Below are positions 46,598-60,400 of a stretch of 64,000 nucleotides of DNA, piece after piece. The stretch lies in NCBI RefSeq assembly GCF_963576615.1, contig NC_088708.1, positions 65,574,672-65,638,671 of the forward strand, written 5' to 3'. Source of the stretch: Watersipora subatra. Taxonomy: Eukaryota > Bryozoa > Gymnolaemata > Cheilostomatida > Watersiporidae. The notes beneath the pieces were generated by a model. That model did no database searches. It was given only the letters and a program-made list of their open reading frames with translations, and was not told where the DNA came from. Every line of letters starts with the position of its first letter. The stretch's first letter is position 1. Position numbers and translations under genes: made by a program.

Positions 46598-46962
46598 ATA
46601 TGTTTAACAGGGAATAGAGCAATATCTCTGATTTGTAAAATGTTTGAGCGTGCCATATGACAATTATACTGTGTTATGCTGTTTATGGAGAAATTTATGT
46701 TATGCATAACTAATTTGAATCCACACACAACATCAGTGTAGAATTCGCTTTGCCATCTTTTTCTATTTTGATTATGTTTAGTTTGTGTACTTTTGCTTAG
46801 CTTTTGTGAACTAAATTGATTATTACTGGTTCAGGTACTAAAGCAGGTGTTAAGGTGTTGTAAGCAATACTCATATTTACCTGTAAAAGATACTTTTTTA
46901 TTCTATAATTCAAACAATTGAAAAGCACAACTAGTAAAATTTAACAACTAACAAGGCTTTTG

Positions 46963-47830
46963 ACTCAGTCAATCACCTATAAGCTGATTATTAAACTACA
47001 TGGATATGGCATCGTTGATCAGTTCGTTTTGAGATCATAACATTTTTGCCAGACAGGGAGCAAACATATGTTGTTGAGAGTCACGAGTCTAGTACAGTAC
47101 ATGTATCACTTGGTGTTTTTCAATGATCGGTTCTTAGAGCTCTTTTGCTTTTATTATACATCAACGATTTGCCTAAAAGCTTATTTCTAATTGTATATTG
47201 TTTGCCGGTGATGCTGTGGTTTACTATGTTGAATCACAGACGCATGTTCTGAAGAGTGATTTAAACATGTAAGAAGAATGGGACCAATACTGGCAATTGT
47301 CTTTTAATATAAACAAATGTTTCTTACTTTCTATAGGAGAAAAGAGACTTATCAGTCTCTTATCAAATAAAAAGGACATAATGTCAAAAAGTTGTCACAG
47401 CCACAAATATTTAGGTGGGAAATTTTTGTACAATCTCTTTTTCACTAAACATGTTAACATTTATGCTAGCAAAGCTCTTAGAACTCTGACAATACTGCAC
47501 AGGCAAAAATAGCAAGTACTAAAACTAAGCTTGTTGCTTACAAAACTAGTGAGATCTTGGGCTAGAATATGGGTATTAGATATGAGATCCTGCTCTTGAA
47601 AATATAAAAGAAACTAGCAAAAATTCAAAATAAGACTCTCAGGTTTATCTTTAACATCAAAGGGATTTTTAGCTTTTCAAAACTGATCAGGTATTGATTC
47701 ACTCCAGAAAGGAACAAATTAGTTAGGCCATAATTTTTTCACGAGAGTTCTGCAATCATGCTTGATTCTATCTGGTATTGATGAAGCTGATCACTCTTAT
47801 AATACAAGCTCAGTATATTACAACTAAATT
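46963..47830 (+). mobile_element. Broken LINE (jockey/CR1-like) reverse transcriptase fragment
   Basis: Translated pieces in order resemble the C-terminal half of a non-LTR reverse transcriptase: KAFDSVNHL, then KLHGYGI, a FLPDREQTYVVESHESSTVHVSLGV stretch (the GVPQGSVLGP region, altered) split here for length, LYINDLPKSLF, then FNINKCFLLSIGEK (47297 on), HKYLGGKF, and ASKALRTLTILHR. The catalytic FADD block is disrupted and several frame changes and stops separate the pieces. A tail with KFKIRLSGLSLTSKG resembles the RIQNKAARF region. No 5' part or poly-A tail was found. It is an old, truncated copy. Confidence 0.72.
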
Positions 47831-50356
47831 TTTCGAGAGCTATGGCCAGCTATAGGAGAATTGGGTGAAACCATTTTATAACTACTCTTACAGAAAAACT
47901 AAAGTGTAATGTCTGTTATGCAACAAAAGAAGAAAAATAATGGAAATGAACAAACTTGTGTTTTTCTAGTAATATAAGAGTTCCCTTACCTTTTCATTCC
48001 TTCTGGGAGTCTCCTAGGGAAAACCAGTAACTAAAATTATTGTACTGTGATATATTTGGCTCGGGTTTCAGCAATACCGCTGATCATGTTTAGCTGTCAA
48101 CTGGGCAGCCCTTCATTTTATTTGGTCCTTAGTACAAAGCTTCGATGTAGCATCTGGAGTTCGCAGGGATTGATGTTGGCTCATCATGAGCTGCTGATTT
48201 TGTAGTCATTGTAAGATTATCTACTATCTAATTATAGGCTGATGAAAGTGCACTGTGAGTGTCCTCTGCTTTCAGGACAAGTTATTACTTGCAAGCCAAC
48301 TAATAACTTGCTTGCAAGTTATCAGTTGCTGCCGTACAAACAGTTTTTTGTGCTAGCTATTGGTTTGTCAATTAGCGGACATTACATTCTATGGGACAGC
48401 AAAGCTGTGTGTATTACACAAATATTTAATAGCGCCGATCACATGCTGCATAAATTCATATTGGTTCAACAGAAACTTTGATAAAAAGATCTTCTGGAAT
48501 AAATTATCCACAAGTTTCTTTAGTTGCTCCTCGCTATTGCTTCATTCTGGAAAGCAACCTCTGCAGTCAAGACTAATGACTACCATGCGCTGTTGCAAAT
48601 GCATTGTAATGTGCTTCATAATAAGGTTGACATTTAACGTCTGTCATCTGTAAGTATTATGTGCACAACGCAAGAAATTCTCTTACACAATTCTCACATA
48701 TAAAACGGGATGTTACTTATTCTTGTGGTCCTTTCTTATCCCGACTAGGCTGAGGGTGTATGACTGTTCGCCTCGACGGTACTTATAGCCTGGTTTGAGT
48801 ATTGAGGAATTAGTTGTCAGACATCCCAGATGTCTAATTGAGACCATGAGTTATATCAAATACTCGGATGGTAGTTTTCAGTGATAAAGACATTCTTCAT
48901 TTTTACGAACCCAGATGTCTTATACACGAGTAACAAAGTTCTAGAATAAAAGTAGAAGTAGTAACAGTAGGATAAAATAGCTAATACAGAATATACCATT
49001 ATGGTGATAGTTAGTTTTCAGTATTTAAGTCGTGACTAACAGACTGGCCGAGCTGTTCGCATGCAATCGCCTCAAATGTCTTTTGATGGTTCTCTGGCAT
49101 GTTGGTTAATGCATCTCTTCTTGTTGAATCATCTTATGTCTCAGATATTTTGTTGGTCTTATGAACAATGTACATTGTTTAGATGTCATTCTCTTTTGGT
49201 ATTCAGTTTCGCTGATATCTCTATACAACAGTAGTATTGAGAATGGTTGAAATTAGCAATCTAAGGCTGTGTTTTTCAATTCACCCAATTTTTGTGTTAG
49301 GAAAAAGAAAGGCCTTCAAGAATATTTGAGGCCTGCTCGCATTAATGTTTTCTAAACATTGTTTGCTACCGCATTCAGTGCTGAACTCCTAAAAAAGGGT
49401 GAACCCTCAAACATGTACGTCTACTGGAGACACAACCTGGAAAAGATTTGGTCGCATTGTGTGCACATGAAAGTAATGAAGACAGCTGATGAGAAAGTCA
49501 ATCAACATGTGTATGACAAGGGACAACTCGGTCAAAAGTGTATATGTGTGCCACTGAAAATTATTACTCTCACACTAGAATTATGAAAATGTTTTGGTAT
49601 ATATACACTGACAGCAGGCTCATTCAATGGCACAAGAAACAGTAATGTCATCATCAAATACTGAAATCAAAATCTCACCCTTCTGAGTAAATGTCAAAAA
49701 TTTGAGAGAAACATGGCCACAAAAAGCATCAGTTGTGTTAAGAAAGCAAATAAGTAGACACTGTGGTAGTTAAAGAACGGTGAATATTAAGTAGTATGAA
49801 TAATAAGCTTGTATTTTCACAGCTTTGGCGTCTGTTTATTTTTTTTTCAAAATGGAAGAAAATTAGTTTGAGTGTTTAGGTCCTGGTCATCACATTGATG
49901 AAAAGCAGCCAATAGGAAAACTACATGGTAGGAAACCATAGAAATCTTTCAAGCATATAACAACCAGAAATTGGAGGAGATATCAACTTAGTACTAACTA
50001 TGTATTCAATCATCAATGCACACACTTTTCACCTTGCAAATGATGAATTGATACTAAAAACTGTGGACTATGCAAGTACATTGTATGTGTAGTTCATAAT
50101 TTTGCCGTTCAAACTATCTAAGAATATCAATTTTCAGTACTAATTATCGGGTCTAAAAATGTGCACTTGATGAGTACAATTTTTCATGAGGAATATTTTC
50201 CAAATTATTAAACTATGTTTTATCTAATTGTTCAAGTAATTCAATAAAAATGGAACAAAATTATATTGGCTGACAATAAAAAAGTAGTATTTTTATAGTA
50301 AAAGCTGGTCTGAAGAAAATGAATTGATAGCAGGCTGAGTTGAGCGAGACTAATAT

Positions 50357-50470
50357 CAGGCTTTGTACAAATAAACTGAAGGCAAGTCTTGTAGAATTAG
50401 TTTTTTTTCCTGAACTTATTTGGCATTAACTGATCTGGAGACCAAATTAAATAACAGCCAGCTTGCTAAA
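50357..50470 (+). repeat. Dispersed repeat C, copy 2
   Basis: Same orientation and block order as 40259-40376: CAGGCTTTGTAC, GAAGGCAAGTCTTGTAGAAT, TTAACTGATCTGGAGACCAA. Confidence 0.65.
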
Positions 50471-51922
50471 GGCTGGCTTAGTACAGTATAGCTTTACTGA
50501 TAGCAGTAATACATAGCAGAAAAAAGCCCAGAGTAGGCATTAGGACTTTTTTGCAAAAGTGAAATACTGGCATATTCATAATCTGTCATAGCAAATAAAC
50601 ATTAGTCGGAGGATTTTCAAATCCTTAGACTGCAGAAAACTTGAAAAAACATCAGTTACGAGTGTTAGTTAAAAGCGTTTGTTGATCACTTACATACACT
50701 CATAAATAAGGTGTCAGATATTAAATAGCCAATTCTCGGTCTGCCATTAAATGGCCAAGTAGCGGGAATGTGCTCAGATACTGATAATTGCAAGCTTGTA
50801 TACGTACTCAGCACCATAATACAATAAACCTATCCAAACAGCTAGCCTAAATATAAGCATCTTGTATCAGAATATATATTTGTGCATGATAACTTATGCG
50901 CGATCCGCTGACTCTCGTAAAATAATAAAAAGGTAGTCTGAAATTTATATGAAAGGTGGCCAATAGTAGACATAACATTTGTGAAATATTCATGGAGAAG
51001 TGAAAGATAACTCGGAAATATGCTAAAGCACTCATCTAGTAAACAATACCATAGTGACAAACATATTTGATGTACTAGTTATTCGAACTAGTTTAAGTAC
51101 AGTATGTTGGATATGTAAGGATGTGTGAAACATTATCTTATCTTGCATCTTACTGCTAGTGTATCGCCATTATAAATACGTACATTGTTGGTGTCGTCTT
51201 GAATATTTGTCAATTCACTGATATTCATATATGTATACCTTCGATACAACTTGGAACATTCCTTACCTGTATTTCCTATGCAAATCACAACAGTCATAGT
51301 TTTGCAGTAAGGTTCGTATATGTGAAATTATTTAATGTATGGAATTATTTAACTGTTCTCTTGTGACCCATGAATGTTAACATAATTATTAGTCTGGGTA
51401 ACTTCAAAGTTCGAGAACAATTTGTTCTTTTATAGTAAAGGGCAACTAGCCAAATAGTAATAGAGAGAAGGCTACTTACTTCCTTGAAAATTATGGAATT
51501 ATTTCAGTTTTGAAGTGTAATCATAGTCTAGCTAAACCGTCAACCAAATGGCAAATAAAGTGATAGATCACCTAGTCAGAACTAATGTTGAAAGGTCTTC
51601 AGTTGTGTATCTAACAAGCTATATATATTGATGGCACTTAGTACTTCCGTTTGAATCCTTTATGGTTTCCCATTTTGTAGTTACTTTTTCAGTAAGTAAT
51701 ACTTTATAGTTTGCATGTGGTTCATCTCATTTGAAACTTATCCTTCAATATCTAACACATTAGTGACTTACCTTTTTTATCCAAATTCTGTTAGTTATTT
51801 TAACATTTTTTAAAAATTCGTATACTGTTTAACTTGTTTTGATGTTGCTTTCTAGTTCCTACAAGGCTTAAATCCTGTTGGAGTTATCTTCTAATGCCTA
51901 TATGGCCTAGCTGGGGCGGATA

Positions 51923-52057
51923 CTAATTGATGAGCCCTAACTTATCTGGAAGCCTCTCCCAGATACCCTTTTCCTCCAGAACAATTTTTACAAGCTCACT
52001 GAGTGATTTTTTCGTCATTCTTTGTGCAATAGCAAAAGTTGTAATGCTTTTGAGCAT
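51923..52057 (-). CDS. Candidate 44-aa small ORF, unrecognised
   Basis: A minus-strand ATG opens a 44-codon frame ending in TAG. Its second half, SLSELVKIVLEEKGIWERLP, has a coding-like helical pattern with mixed charge that stands out from the AT-rich neighbourhood. It could be a terminal exon of an unseen gene, a transposase fragment, or chance. No family recognised. Confidence 0.2.
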   Translation of the reverse strand: MLKSITTFAIAQRMTKKSLSELVKIVLEEKGIWERLPDKLGLIN

Positions 52058-52369
52058 GCAGTTTCATGACCTGTCTGAGATTATTTACTTCAAACTTATA
52101 ATGGCTAGATTAGTTTGCGGAAGACTTGCAAGATTTCGCATGGCAGTAATCGTGATATATATAGTTTGGTGTAGATAACATTGATGTAATTTTATAAGCA
52201 CTTTAGCATCACTAGTCGTTGCATTCACTAGCTGCATTTGTAATCTTATCTTTAGATATAACTGAGTCAGGGCCAGCACCGACAAAAGTAACACTTTTTT
52301 ATATCAAACTTACCATATGTTCAACATGTACAAGCGCAGCACAAGATGGCAAAGATTATATATTTATAT

Positions 52370-53397
52370 TAGTGTTGCCCCGATTTTGGTATCGGAATCG
52401 GTATCGGTGCCGATATGAGTGTCAAGTATCTGAATCGGTATCGGCCGATCTTTTCTTAAAAAATCTGAACCTGCCGATACTTTTTACAGATCAACGATTT
52501 AGCAGAAAACTGTATTTTAACCTGCTATACTAATAAAAATTCATCAGCTGTAAGCTTCTTACTTTTACTTAATGAATTTCAGGCCTGCCACACAATTTAT
52601 TTCATGTCTATAGCCTGATCAACACAGCGAAGGAAACTTTTTAGCCAGAACGTAAACAAAAAGTGTGGTATTTCCCAATTACAGCGATAGGTTTTATTGC
52701 AAGCAATCACGAACAAGATAACAAAAGTGGGAAACAAGAACACAGTGTAATATTTCTATTTACTAGCATTACGAAAGTAATTTAAACAGTCGACGCATAA
52801 AGTTATCTATCACTCTCTTGATCCTGACGATACAATGAATCGTTTGTATTGTACAGAAAACGGTAACCCCAGTGGCGTACCGGTATGTAGCCTGTCCTCC
52901 AACATCTGCTGCAAGGAAATCCCCCATCAGGACGCTTGGCTAAATTGATAATGATGGAAGAAAAGAGACGTCTTACTGAGATAATTGAATCACTAACGGT
53001 TTTTAAAGGAAACATTGATTTGCTATAAACTTGTACAGGCACAGCAGTTCATCTAACAATAGAAGAGGGACTTCGTTATCACAGATAGAACTGTACCACT
53101 AACAGTAATTACCTTTATTTACAAATTACAAGAAACATGGACTGTTTTGTTACTACATGCACGGTATGTCAGTATGTGAATATGTATATATTTTTTTTCC
53201 ATAAATGCAAACAAATAAATACAATAATATTCATGTTTTCTTTGCATTATGTTTGTATTTGCATAATAAAATGAGCTACTATCTATGCAACACAAAAGAT
53301 CTGAATCGGTATCTGAATCGGATTATTTTTCAATTAGGATCGGTATATCGGATCGGTATCTGAATCGGCTGGTGAATTTAGAATCGGGGCATCTCTA
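52370..53397. mobile_element. Non-autonomous hAT transposon
   Basis: A 1028-bp element flanked by a perfect 8-bp direct repeat ATTTATAT (52362-52369 and 53398-53405), the duplication length of the hAT superfamily. The ends are inverted repeats TAGTGTTGCCCCGATTTTGG and TAGAGATGCCCCGATTCTAA, followed on both sides by clusters of the ATCGGTATCGG motif, probable transposase-binding repeats. No transposase frame. Confidence 0.9.
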
Positions 53398-53583
53398 ATT
53401 TATATCAAGGGTAGAAGGTGAAATCTCGCATGATTTGGAGCTGCTCTACTAGACCTGTAATCATCCATCTGCGTTGCAACTGCCCTTATTAATTCCAGCC
53501 TGTTTATTTAATGTAGACACATGGAGATATGATTCTTGCTTATTTTTATGCTAACAATAAATATTATTTTTTTCTTTTTGCAG

Positions 53584-53641
53584 CTTGAGTATCAGAGCCG
53601 TGATGAATTGCGGGAAAACATGCCTGCTGACTACAATCAAG
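53584..53641 (+). CDS. Orphan splice-bounded coding-like exon
   Basis: A strong acceptor (TTTCTTTTTGCAG) and a good donor (CAAG|GTAAAA) bound 58 bases that read LEYQSRDELRENMPADYNQ in one frame. It does not join in the reading phase needed for the CLPP exon at 54409. It could therefore be a non-coding 5' leader exon of CLPP or an exon of an unseen upstream gene. The peptide is not one I recognise. Confidence 0.4.
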
Positions 53642-54408
53642 GTAAAAAAGACAATGCGCTGTTATATTTGACCTTTATTTCTAATACTTGGTGACAAGTG
53701 ATTTCTTATACTATAGTAAAAGCCTCTGAATAAATTGACCATCTTTCTAAAATGGAGCCCTAATACAGTGGTGATTGTACATATAGGACTACTTGAAATA
53801 AACACGGTTTTTGTTGTTAATTCATGTATTGTTCCGTTGGTATTATGTGAATTATGACAATATGCACATCAATAGAAAGCTCAGAATGTACTGGATAATA
53901 ATATTATGTAAAACTAACTGATATTTGCTTTATTAGTTTCATTTTGGTACAATATGGCATTTTCGGCATAGAGCCGTACAAAAATCCAAAACAAATATAT
54001 GTAATGTTTAAATTTGTGAAAAACGCAACTTAGTTTGACAGATTTTTAGAACATAGCTCTATAAAAGTTAAGGGGTGGCGTTTTTAAATTCCTTTAGAGT
54101 ATTTCTAGCATCCTGGTATTTGGTATGACACCATAAGCATAGACTGACCTGATAAGATATAATGGGTGCCCATTAAACATATTTTATTACTAGAGTGCAC
54201 CTTTGGTAGTAGACAGAATGTCTAGGAAATTTGCTTGTCAAATAAGTGTAATATGTATAGTCTGAGATTATAGGGAAAGGGAGTGTATGTCATTAATGAA
54301 AAAAGATTATTATGGAATTACCAGGCGGTCCCATTATTATGATCACCACTGTCAATGTTATACATCTTATGTATTTTCCTCTTATTGCGCTGATATTTCT
54401 TTGTGCAG

Positions 54409-57400
54409 AGCCTGGTTTCTCGAAAGTCTTATCCACAGATGTTCTCACTTTTCCACACAAGCAGCAGGCAAGACTCTCCTGCCTATGTACCATATGTAGT
54501 TGAACAAACCGGAAGGGGTGAACGGATGTATGATATATACAGCAGGTTACTGAAAGATAGAATGATATGCGTTATGGGGCCAGTGAGTATCTCTTGTATG
54601 ACTCAACTGCTAGCAGGAATCAATCTGCTTTTATTTTAAGAGTTTTATGGCTGAATCGAGTGGAGATTTCTGACATGCTTGCCAGGTGATTTGTAAGTGT
54701 TAATGATTGGGTGACACTACTCACTTAGGGATCTGTCACTTATCGACAGGTGATTTGCTTTTGTCGAAAATTGTGTGAAAATGTTGCAATTTTACCTTTT
54801 ATTATGGTGCAGTCATAACTAGGCAGTCATTACCTTGGTAGCTTTAGGAGTTACGAACTCTTGGTAGCTTTAGGAGTTACGAACTATGTTAATATTGAAC
54901 TTACACAAAATTTTAGAAGATTTTATCAGAAAATATCAGCCTTCCAATCTTGTGCGATTATTTTTGATGTTTGAGGTGATTAGATTACCAGGATGTTTCA
55001 AAGTTAAAATCAACCAAACTTGTTCACGGTTAAAAAACTCAGAAGAAAATGACGTCACTAGTCGGCTAATGCGTTCAAGTTGCATCGTTACTCGTCTCTA
55101 TTCTGTTGGTCTCTTTGCTGAAGTACAACTATAGATGTCATAATCGTACTTCCACTTGAAACTGAGTGTTTTAACTGCAATCAAGTTTTTGTCAATTTTA
55201 ATCTTGAAACAACCTGGTCGTCAAATCACCTCAAACATCAAAAACAACTGCAAATGATAGCAAAACATCAACACTTTCTGATAAAATTTACTAAAATTTT
55301 CTGCAAGGTCATATTTAACTGTTGTTTCGCCTGGCTATCTACCAAACTTAAAGGTTGCCTTGCAACAAAATTCACATTACAGTTATTTGGTATCAAAAGA
55401 TTCACCATGTCTTACTCTGTTGTGTTGTAGGTGCAAAATATGTGGAAATGTGATTACAAGCTCTTAAAAACTCACAAACAAACAGTTAATCGCAGCCACA
55501 CGAGACCGCCGTAGTTTGGATTCTCTTCCCAAAACGGCTAAAATGTGACGTAGTTGTGGTAGATGGTTCCTGTTTACACGTTCATGCAACCTTATTCGTC
55601 GAAATATTTTCACAAATATACTTCACGCATTTAATAAAACCATGTCTATTGTTCTTACGCGTCTGTTTTATCGTCATTGTAATGCTGTCACTTTTAGCAC
55701 TGATATCTTATAACTTACCGTAAAAATTTGTTTAATTTTTTAGCCTTAACTCGAAGGAGTACATATCATTATCTGATAATCATGACGAGCCTGCTGGTCA
55801 CTTGTGATAATCGAAAAGTGCTGCAGAAATTATTTGCGAAGTATTGGGTCACATGATCAGATAACAACTTGCCGATTAGACCAAACCGAAACAAAACTGT
55901 AAAGTAGCGAGCATCTATATTTGATACGGAGTCTTCGGGAAAACCCGAAGTGTTTGTCATAAACTAGTGCTACAATAGGTTTTATGTTGAGCCATTTATT
56001 GGCCTTTCAATTTTCGTGAGAACATCGCGTGACAAGACGATAACCAAATTTCATGACTACGTCAAAGATATAAAGAGATTCCAATCTACGGCGACTTTTC
56101 GTTTTTGAGCTTTTAAGAGCTTGTAATCACATTCCCACATGTTTGGCACTTACAACACAACAGAGTAAGACATGGTGAATCTTTTGATACCAAATAACTG
56201 TAATGTGAATTTTGTTGCCAGTCAACCTTTAAATAAGCCTATTGCTTACATGTCCATATACATACATATGTACGTGTGTGCATTTGTACATACACACATG
56301 TACACACATTCATGTATATTAGTGTTTCGCTTGTTTGTAAAGAACTGCGCTATTTAGGCACGATTCAGATTTACAAATATTTTATGTTTGGTCCTTTCTC
56401 CACTTACAGATAGAGGATCACATGGCTAGTATAGTTATAGCCCAGTTACTACTGCTACAGACAGAGAATTCTAAAACACCAATTCATATGTACATAAATA
56501 GCCCAGGGGGTGTGGTTACTGCAGGATTGGCTATCTATGATACGATGCAGTATGTTAGACCACCTATATCTACCTGGTGTGTGGGGCAGGCATGCAGTGC
56601 TGCCTCTCTTTTGTTGGCAGCCGGCAAAAAAGGAATGAGAAATGCCCTTCCCAACTCCAGAATAATGGTCCATCAGCCATCTGGTGGAGCTCAGGTGAAG
56701 ATGCTACATGCCTTTTATCACATGTGACCTTTTCTTGTCCGAGTGACACCAGACAAAAGGTGACACCGAGTGACACATGACAAATAGTGACACCGAGTGA
56801 CACCTGACAAGAAGTGACACCAGTGTATACATAAGATTTGCTAATATTATTCTATGAAATCCTGATATTGAGAACCTGCATTAATTCATTGCATACCGTG
56901 AGCCGCATGGCGCAGCTCGATGCACCGTTTGTGTGTTTCCGAAAGCTGTGTGTTGCGCCTTTTATAAACTTTCTGCAAAACGTTTGTTATTAGTGGGTAA
57001 ATTATTACTCTATCATTTCTGTACTTAAACAAAAGGAAACAATTATATGCATGCGCTGCGCCAATTAAAAACATACTCACGGCCCCGGCTGAGCTGAGTT
57101 TCACTTTAGAAGTTTTTTACCTTTTCACATTGACCAGCCGTGTCAGACGCATTACAGTTACCAAAATTTCACTAATTGTAGATCAATAGGCTTTTAATAG
57201 ACTTCTGATGATTGTCTATTGAGTAGGGATTCTATTGAGAGTGATTAATTTATTTTTAACAATAATAATAATAATGCCGTAATAGCTGTAACTTCTTTGA
57301 CTCAGGACGTCTTCAAGCTGTTACTCATGGCAGCCACAAATGTCCAACCTCATTCTGCAAAGCATCTTTAGACTTCTTTACTTGCATCAGCTGGTGTAAA

Positions 57401-60400
57401 AGTCGCCATCAAATAATTTGGTATCGAGATATTTTTCGTAGGCGTGGTGGTTAAAAAGTTATGACTACCTTTATGAGCCATCATCAAATTCATGTATTAG
57501 GTTGTGTGGAATATTCAATTACTTATGTCCTGGTAAAAAATTAAGTTGGTAGTTAAAATGGTGTGACTTTGGTATGGCTATATTGTAAACTTTATATGAT
57601 CCAAAAAAATTTTTTTTTGTAAAATAAAGCTCAAAATGACAAATATGGATTGGCTACTGTTGTATAGATTGTAATGGATTGGATGAATGCTGCTCACTCT
57701 GGATGCATTGAATACAATATTTACAAGGCAAACTTTACTGGAATAACTGAATAAATTCAGAATGTGTCTAACATAATTCAGCTTTTATAGGACTGGTTTA
57801 ATCATTGTGTGAGTAACTTTAGCTTTTCTTCAAGCTCAACAGAATTTTCACTTTAATGTCATATTAGAGCAATACATCATTACAGTGAGTGATGTTCAAT
57901 ATAAAAATTGATGCGCTCAAATCCTTATTTTGACTTCTAAATTTCATCCTGTTGAGCCACGAATACTTGAGGATCTAATCTTGTAAGTCTGTAACATTGC
58001 CTATTATATATAGCCTCTCACTCTGATTCCTTAGAGTCAACCTGTAACGGCACTCTCTACTTTAGGGCCAAGCTACAGATATTATCATTCAAGCTGAGGA
58101 AATATCCAAGTTGAAGAACCAGCTGAATAAGATATACGTAAAGCACTGCGAACAGCCCCTGGAGTTGATAGGTGAGTCACTGCCACTCTTGGTAGGCAAT
58201 ACTGATGCGAGCCTTGTGCCAAGTAACAGTTGTTTAGTGATCACTTGGTACCATTTGCTAATAGGTCTCAAACTCGAGCTTATGTTGGTATATTATTAGT
58301 TTTTTTTGGAAAAGGCTTATACAGATATATCTTGGCTAAGGTTGTGGAGTTATAGAGAAGATGACTTCAATATAAAGATATATCTTGGCTAAGGTTGTAG
58401 AGTTATGGAGAAGATTACTCCAATATACAGATATATGTTGGCTAAGGTTGTAGAGTTATGGAGAAGATTACTCCAATATATAGATATACAGTAGATGCTC
58501 CTATAACATATACCTCCTATAACATAAATTCTAGCCAACGTCAAAAATTTATGAGAAGTTTTTGCTTCTTTCTATGTAAAAAATTCATGTAACATAAAGT
58601 GTCATGTTGGGCGAGTTTTAAAATGTGATTTTAATGGTAGTTTATCTCACTGCACTTGCAGAAGAAAACCGCTGTGCGTATAGGGTTATATATAACTTTC
58701 GCGGTATTCTAGTTCATCGTAATAGATTGTTAAATGTGGCAACAAAACGGAGAATATGATAATTGCGCAATTGTTCATAAATACAAAGGCGATTGATTGG
58801 TGCAAGTGTAACAGCGTCGGTCTACCAATCTGAATGTCACGAGTTGGAGTATCGTCAAAAGTTATCTTATATCCTAACCTTGACCTCTTTGGATACAGAT
58901 AGACGATGGCCAGGTAAAACCGCTTTTTATAATAAAGTATTTTGTTATTTTGCCTTATTGTATATTTATTTGTATTAATTTGAATATTTGTTATTAGTCT
59001 TACTTTGCAGAATAGTCTTTGCTGTTTAAAATAACAAAATCGCTTTAAATGATCGTCGACAATGTGCAGTTCCCATCAACTTGTAAAATTATCACAACTA
59101 TGGTCTATAAAACCAGTGAGATTGATCATAAAAAGAAGAAAAGTTGTCGACGCAAACCAATATAATACTGCAGTTACGCTACAGCTCACAAATTAAAAGA
59201 GTTAAGTCAAGTTTTTCTTTTTGCATGACCAAGGGGGTAAGTTTGGAAAGATCTTAAAACAGATTACGCAATTTACACGTATTTTATTGTTCTGATAACG
59301 TAAATTCCCTTTAAAATAAACGTTCCCGGAACGGATTATCTACCCTGTAGGAGCGCCTACTGTATGTTGGCTAAGGTTGTAGAGTTATGGATAAGATTAC
59401 TCCAATATACAGATATATGTTGGCTAAGGTTGTAGAGTTATGGAGAAGATTACTACAATATACAGATGTATGTTGGCTAAGGTTGTAGAGTTATGGAGAA
59501 GATTACTCCAATATACAGATATATGTTGGCTACGGTTGTAGAGTTATGGAGAAGATTACTCCAATATACAGATATATGTTGGCTACGGTTGTAGAGTTAT
59601 GGAGAAGATTACTCCGATATACAGATATATCTTGGCTAAGGTTGTAGAGTTATGGAGAAGATTACTCCGATATACAGATATATCTTGGCTAAGGTTGTAG
59701 AGTTATGATAAGAAATGTCCACCATTGAATACGTTTTAGAACCAAACTTAGCGGCAAAGTCTGACTGCGATATTTTCTACATGCTGATTATCGATCTACA
59801 ATTTAATATTTATGTACAGTGGATTCTCTCCATACAATATTAATTAATTCCGGTGTTGGCATCATAAGGTGAAAATGTTGTACAGAGGGGTATAGGAACC
59901 CATTATAATTATCTAATTCAAAAACTCCTGGTAAAATAATCCAAATTTCATATATGTACCGTATGCATTAGCAATTAGTAACAAAATAGTATATTAGACT
60001 TAGTAACTATAGTTAACTTATAGTTAATCTAGAATCTCGTTGACACGTAAATCTGGCAGCTTCGTTGACTTGGTAATCATTTTCTTAGCTCTTTTAACGT
60101 TGTTGTCAATTTTAGGACCCATGGCTAGCGAATTACAGTTATATATGTACATGTAGTTATATACGAGTAGTAAGTTTAAAGCTTATAGTAAATGCTAGCT
60201 TGATGCCCAGAGAATTCAATTTTAATCAACGGAAACGTTTACCATTCTAGCTTTTAAATTGTGGTGTTTGTTTATTTCTATGTACTGTGCTATTTCTGTT
60301 CGCTGTGTTTATTTCTGTGTAAATCATACTGTACTGGCTGCAGTGCTTACTACAGATCTATACTAATTGCAATAGTTTTGTTGGCTATATGAGTTTACGT

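Larger units (their letters stand above)
47831..52361. other. Gene-poor stretch
   Basis: Short frames only, none with family likeness, apart from a small minus-strand frame at 51923-52057 and a dispersed repeat at 50357-50470 listed separately. Confidence 0.4.
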
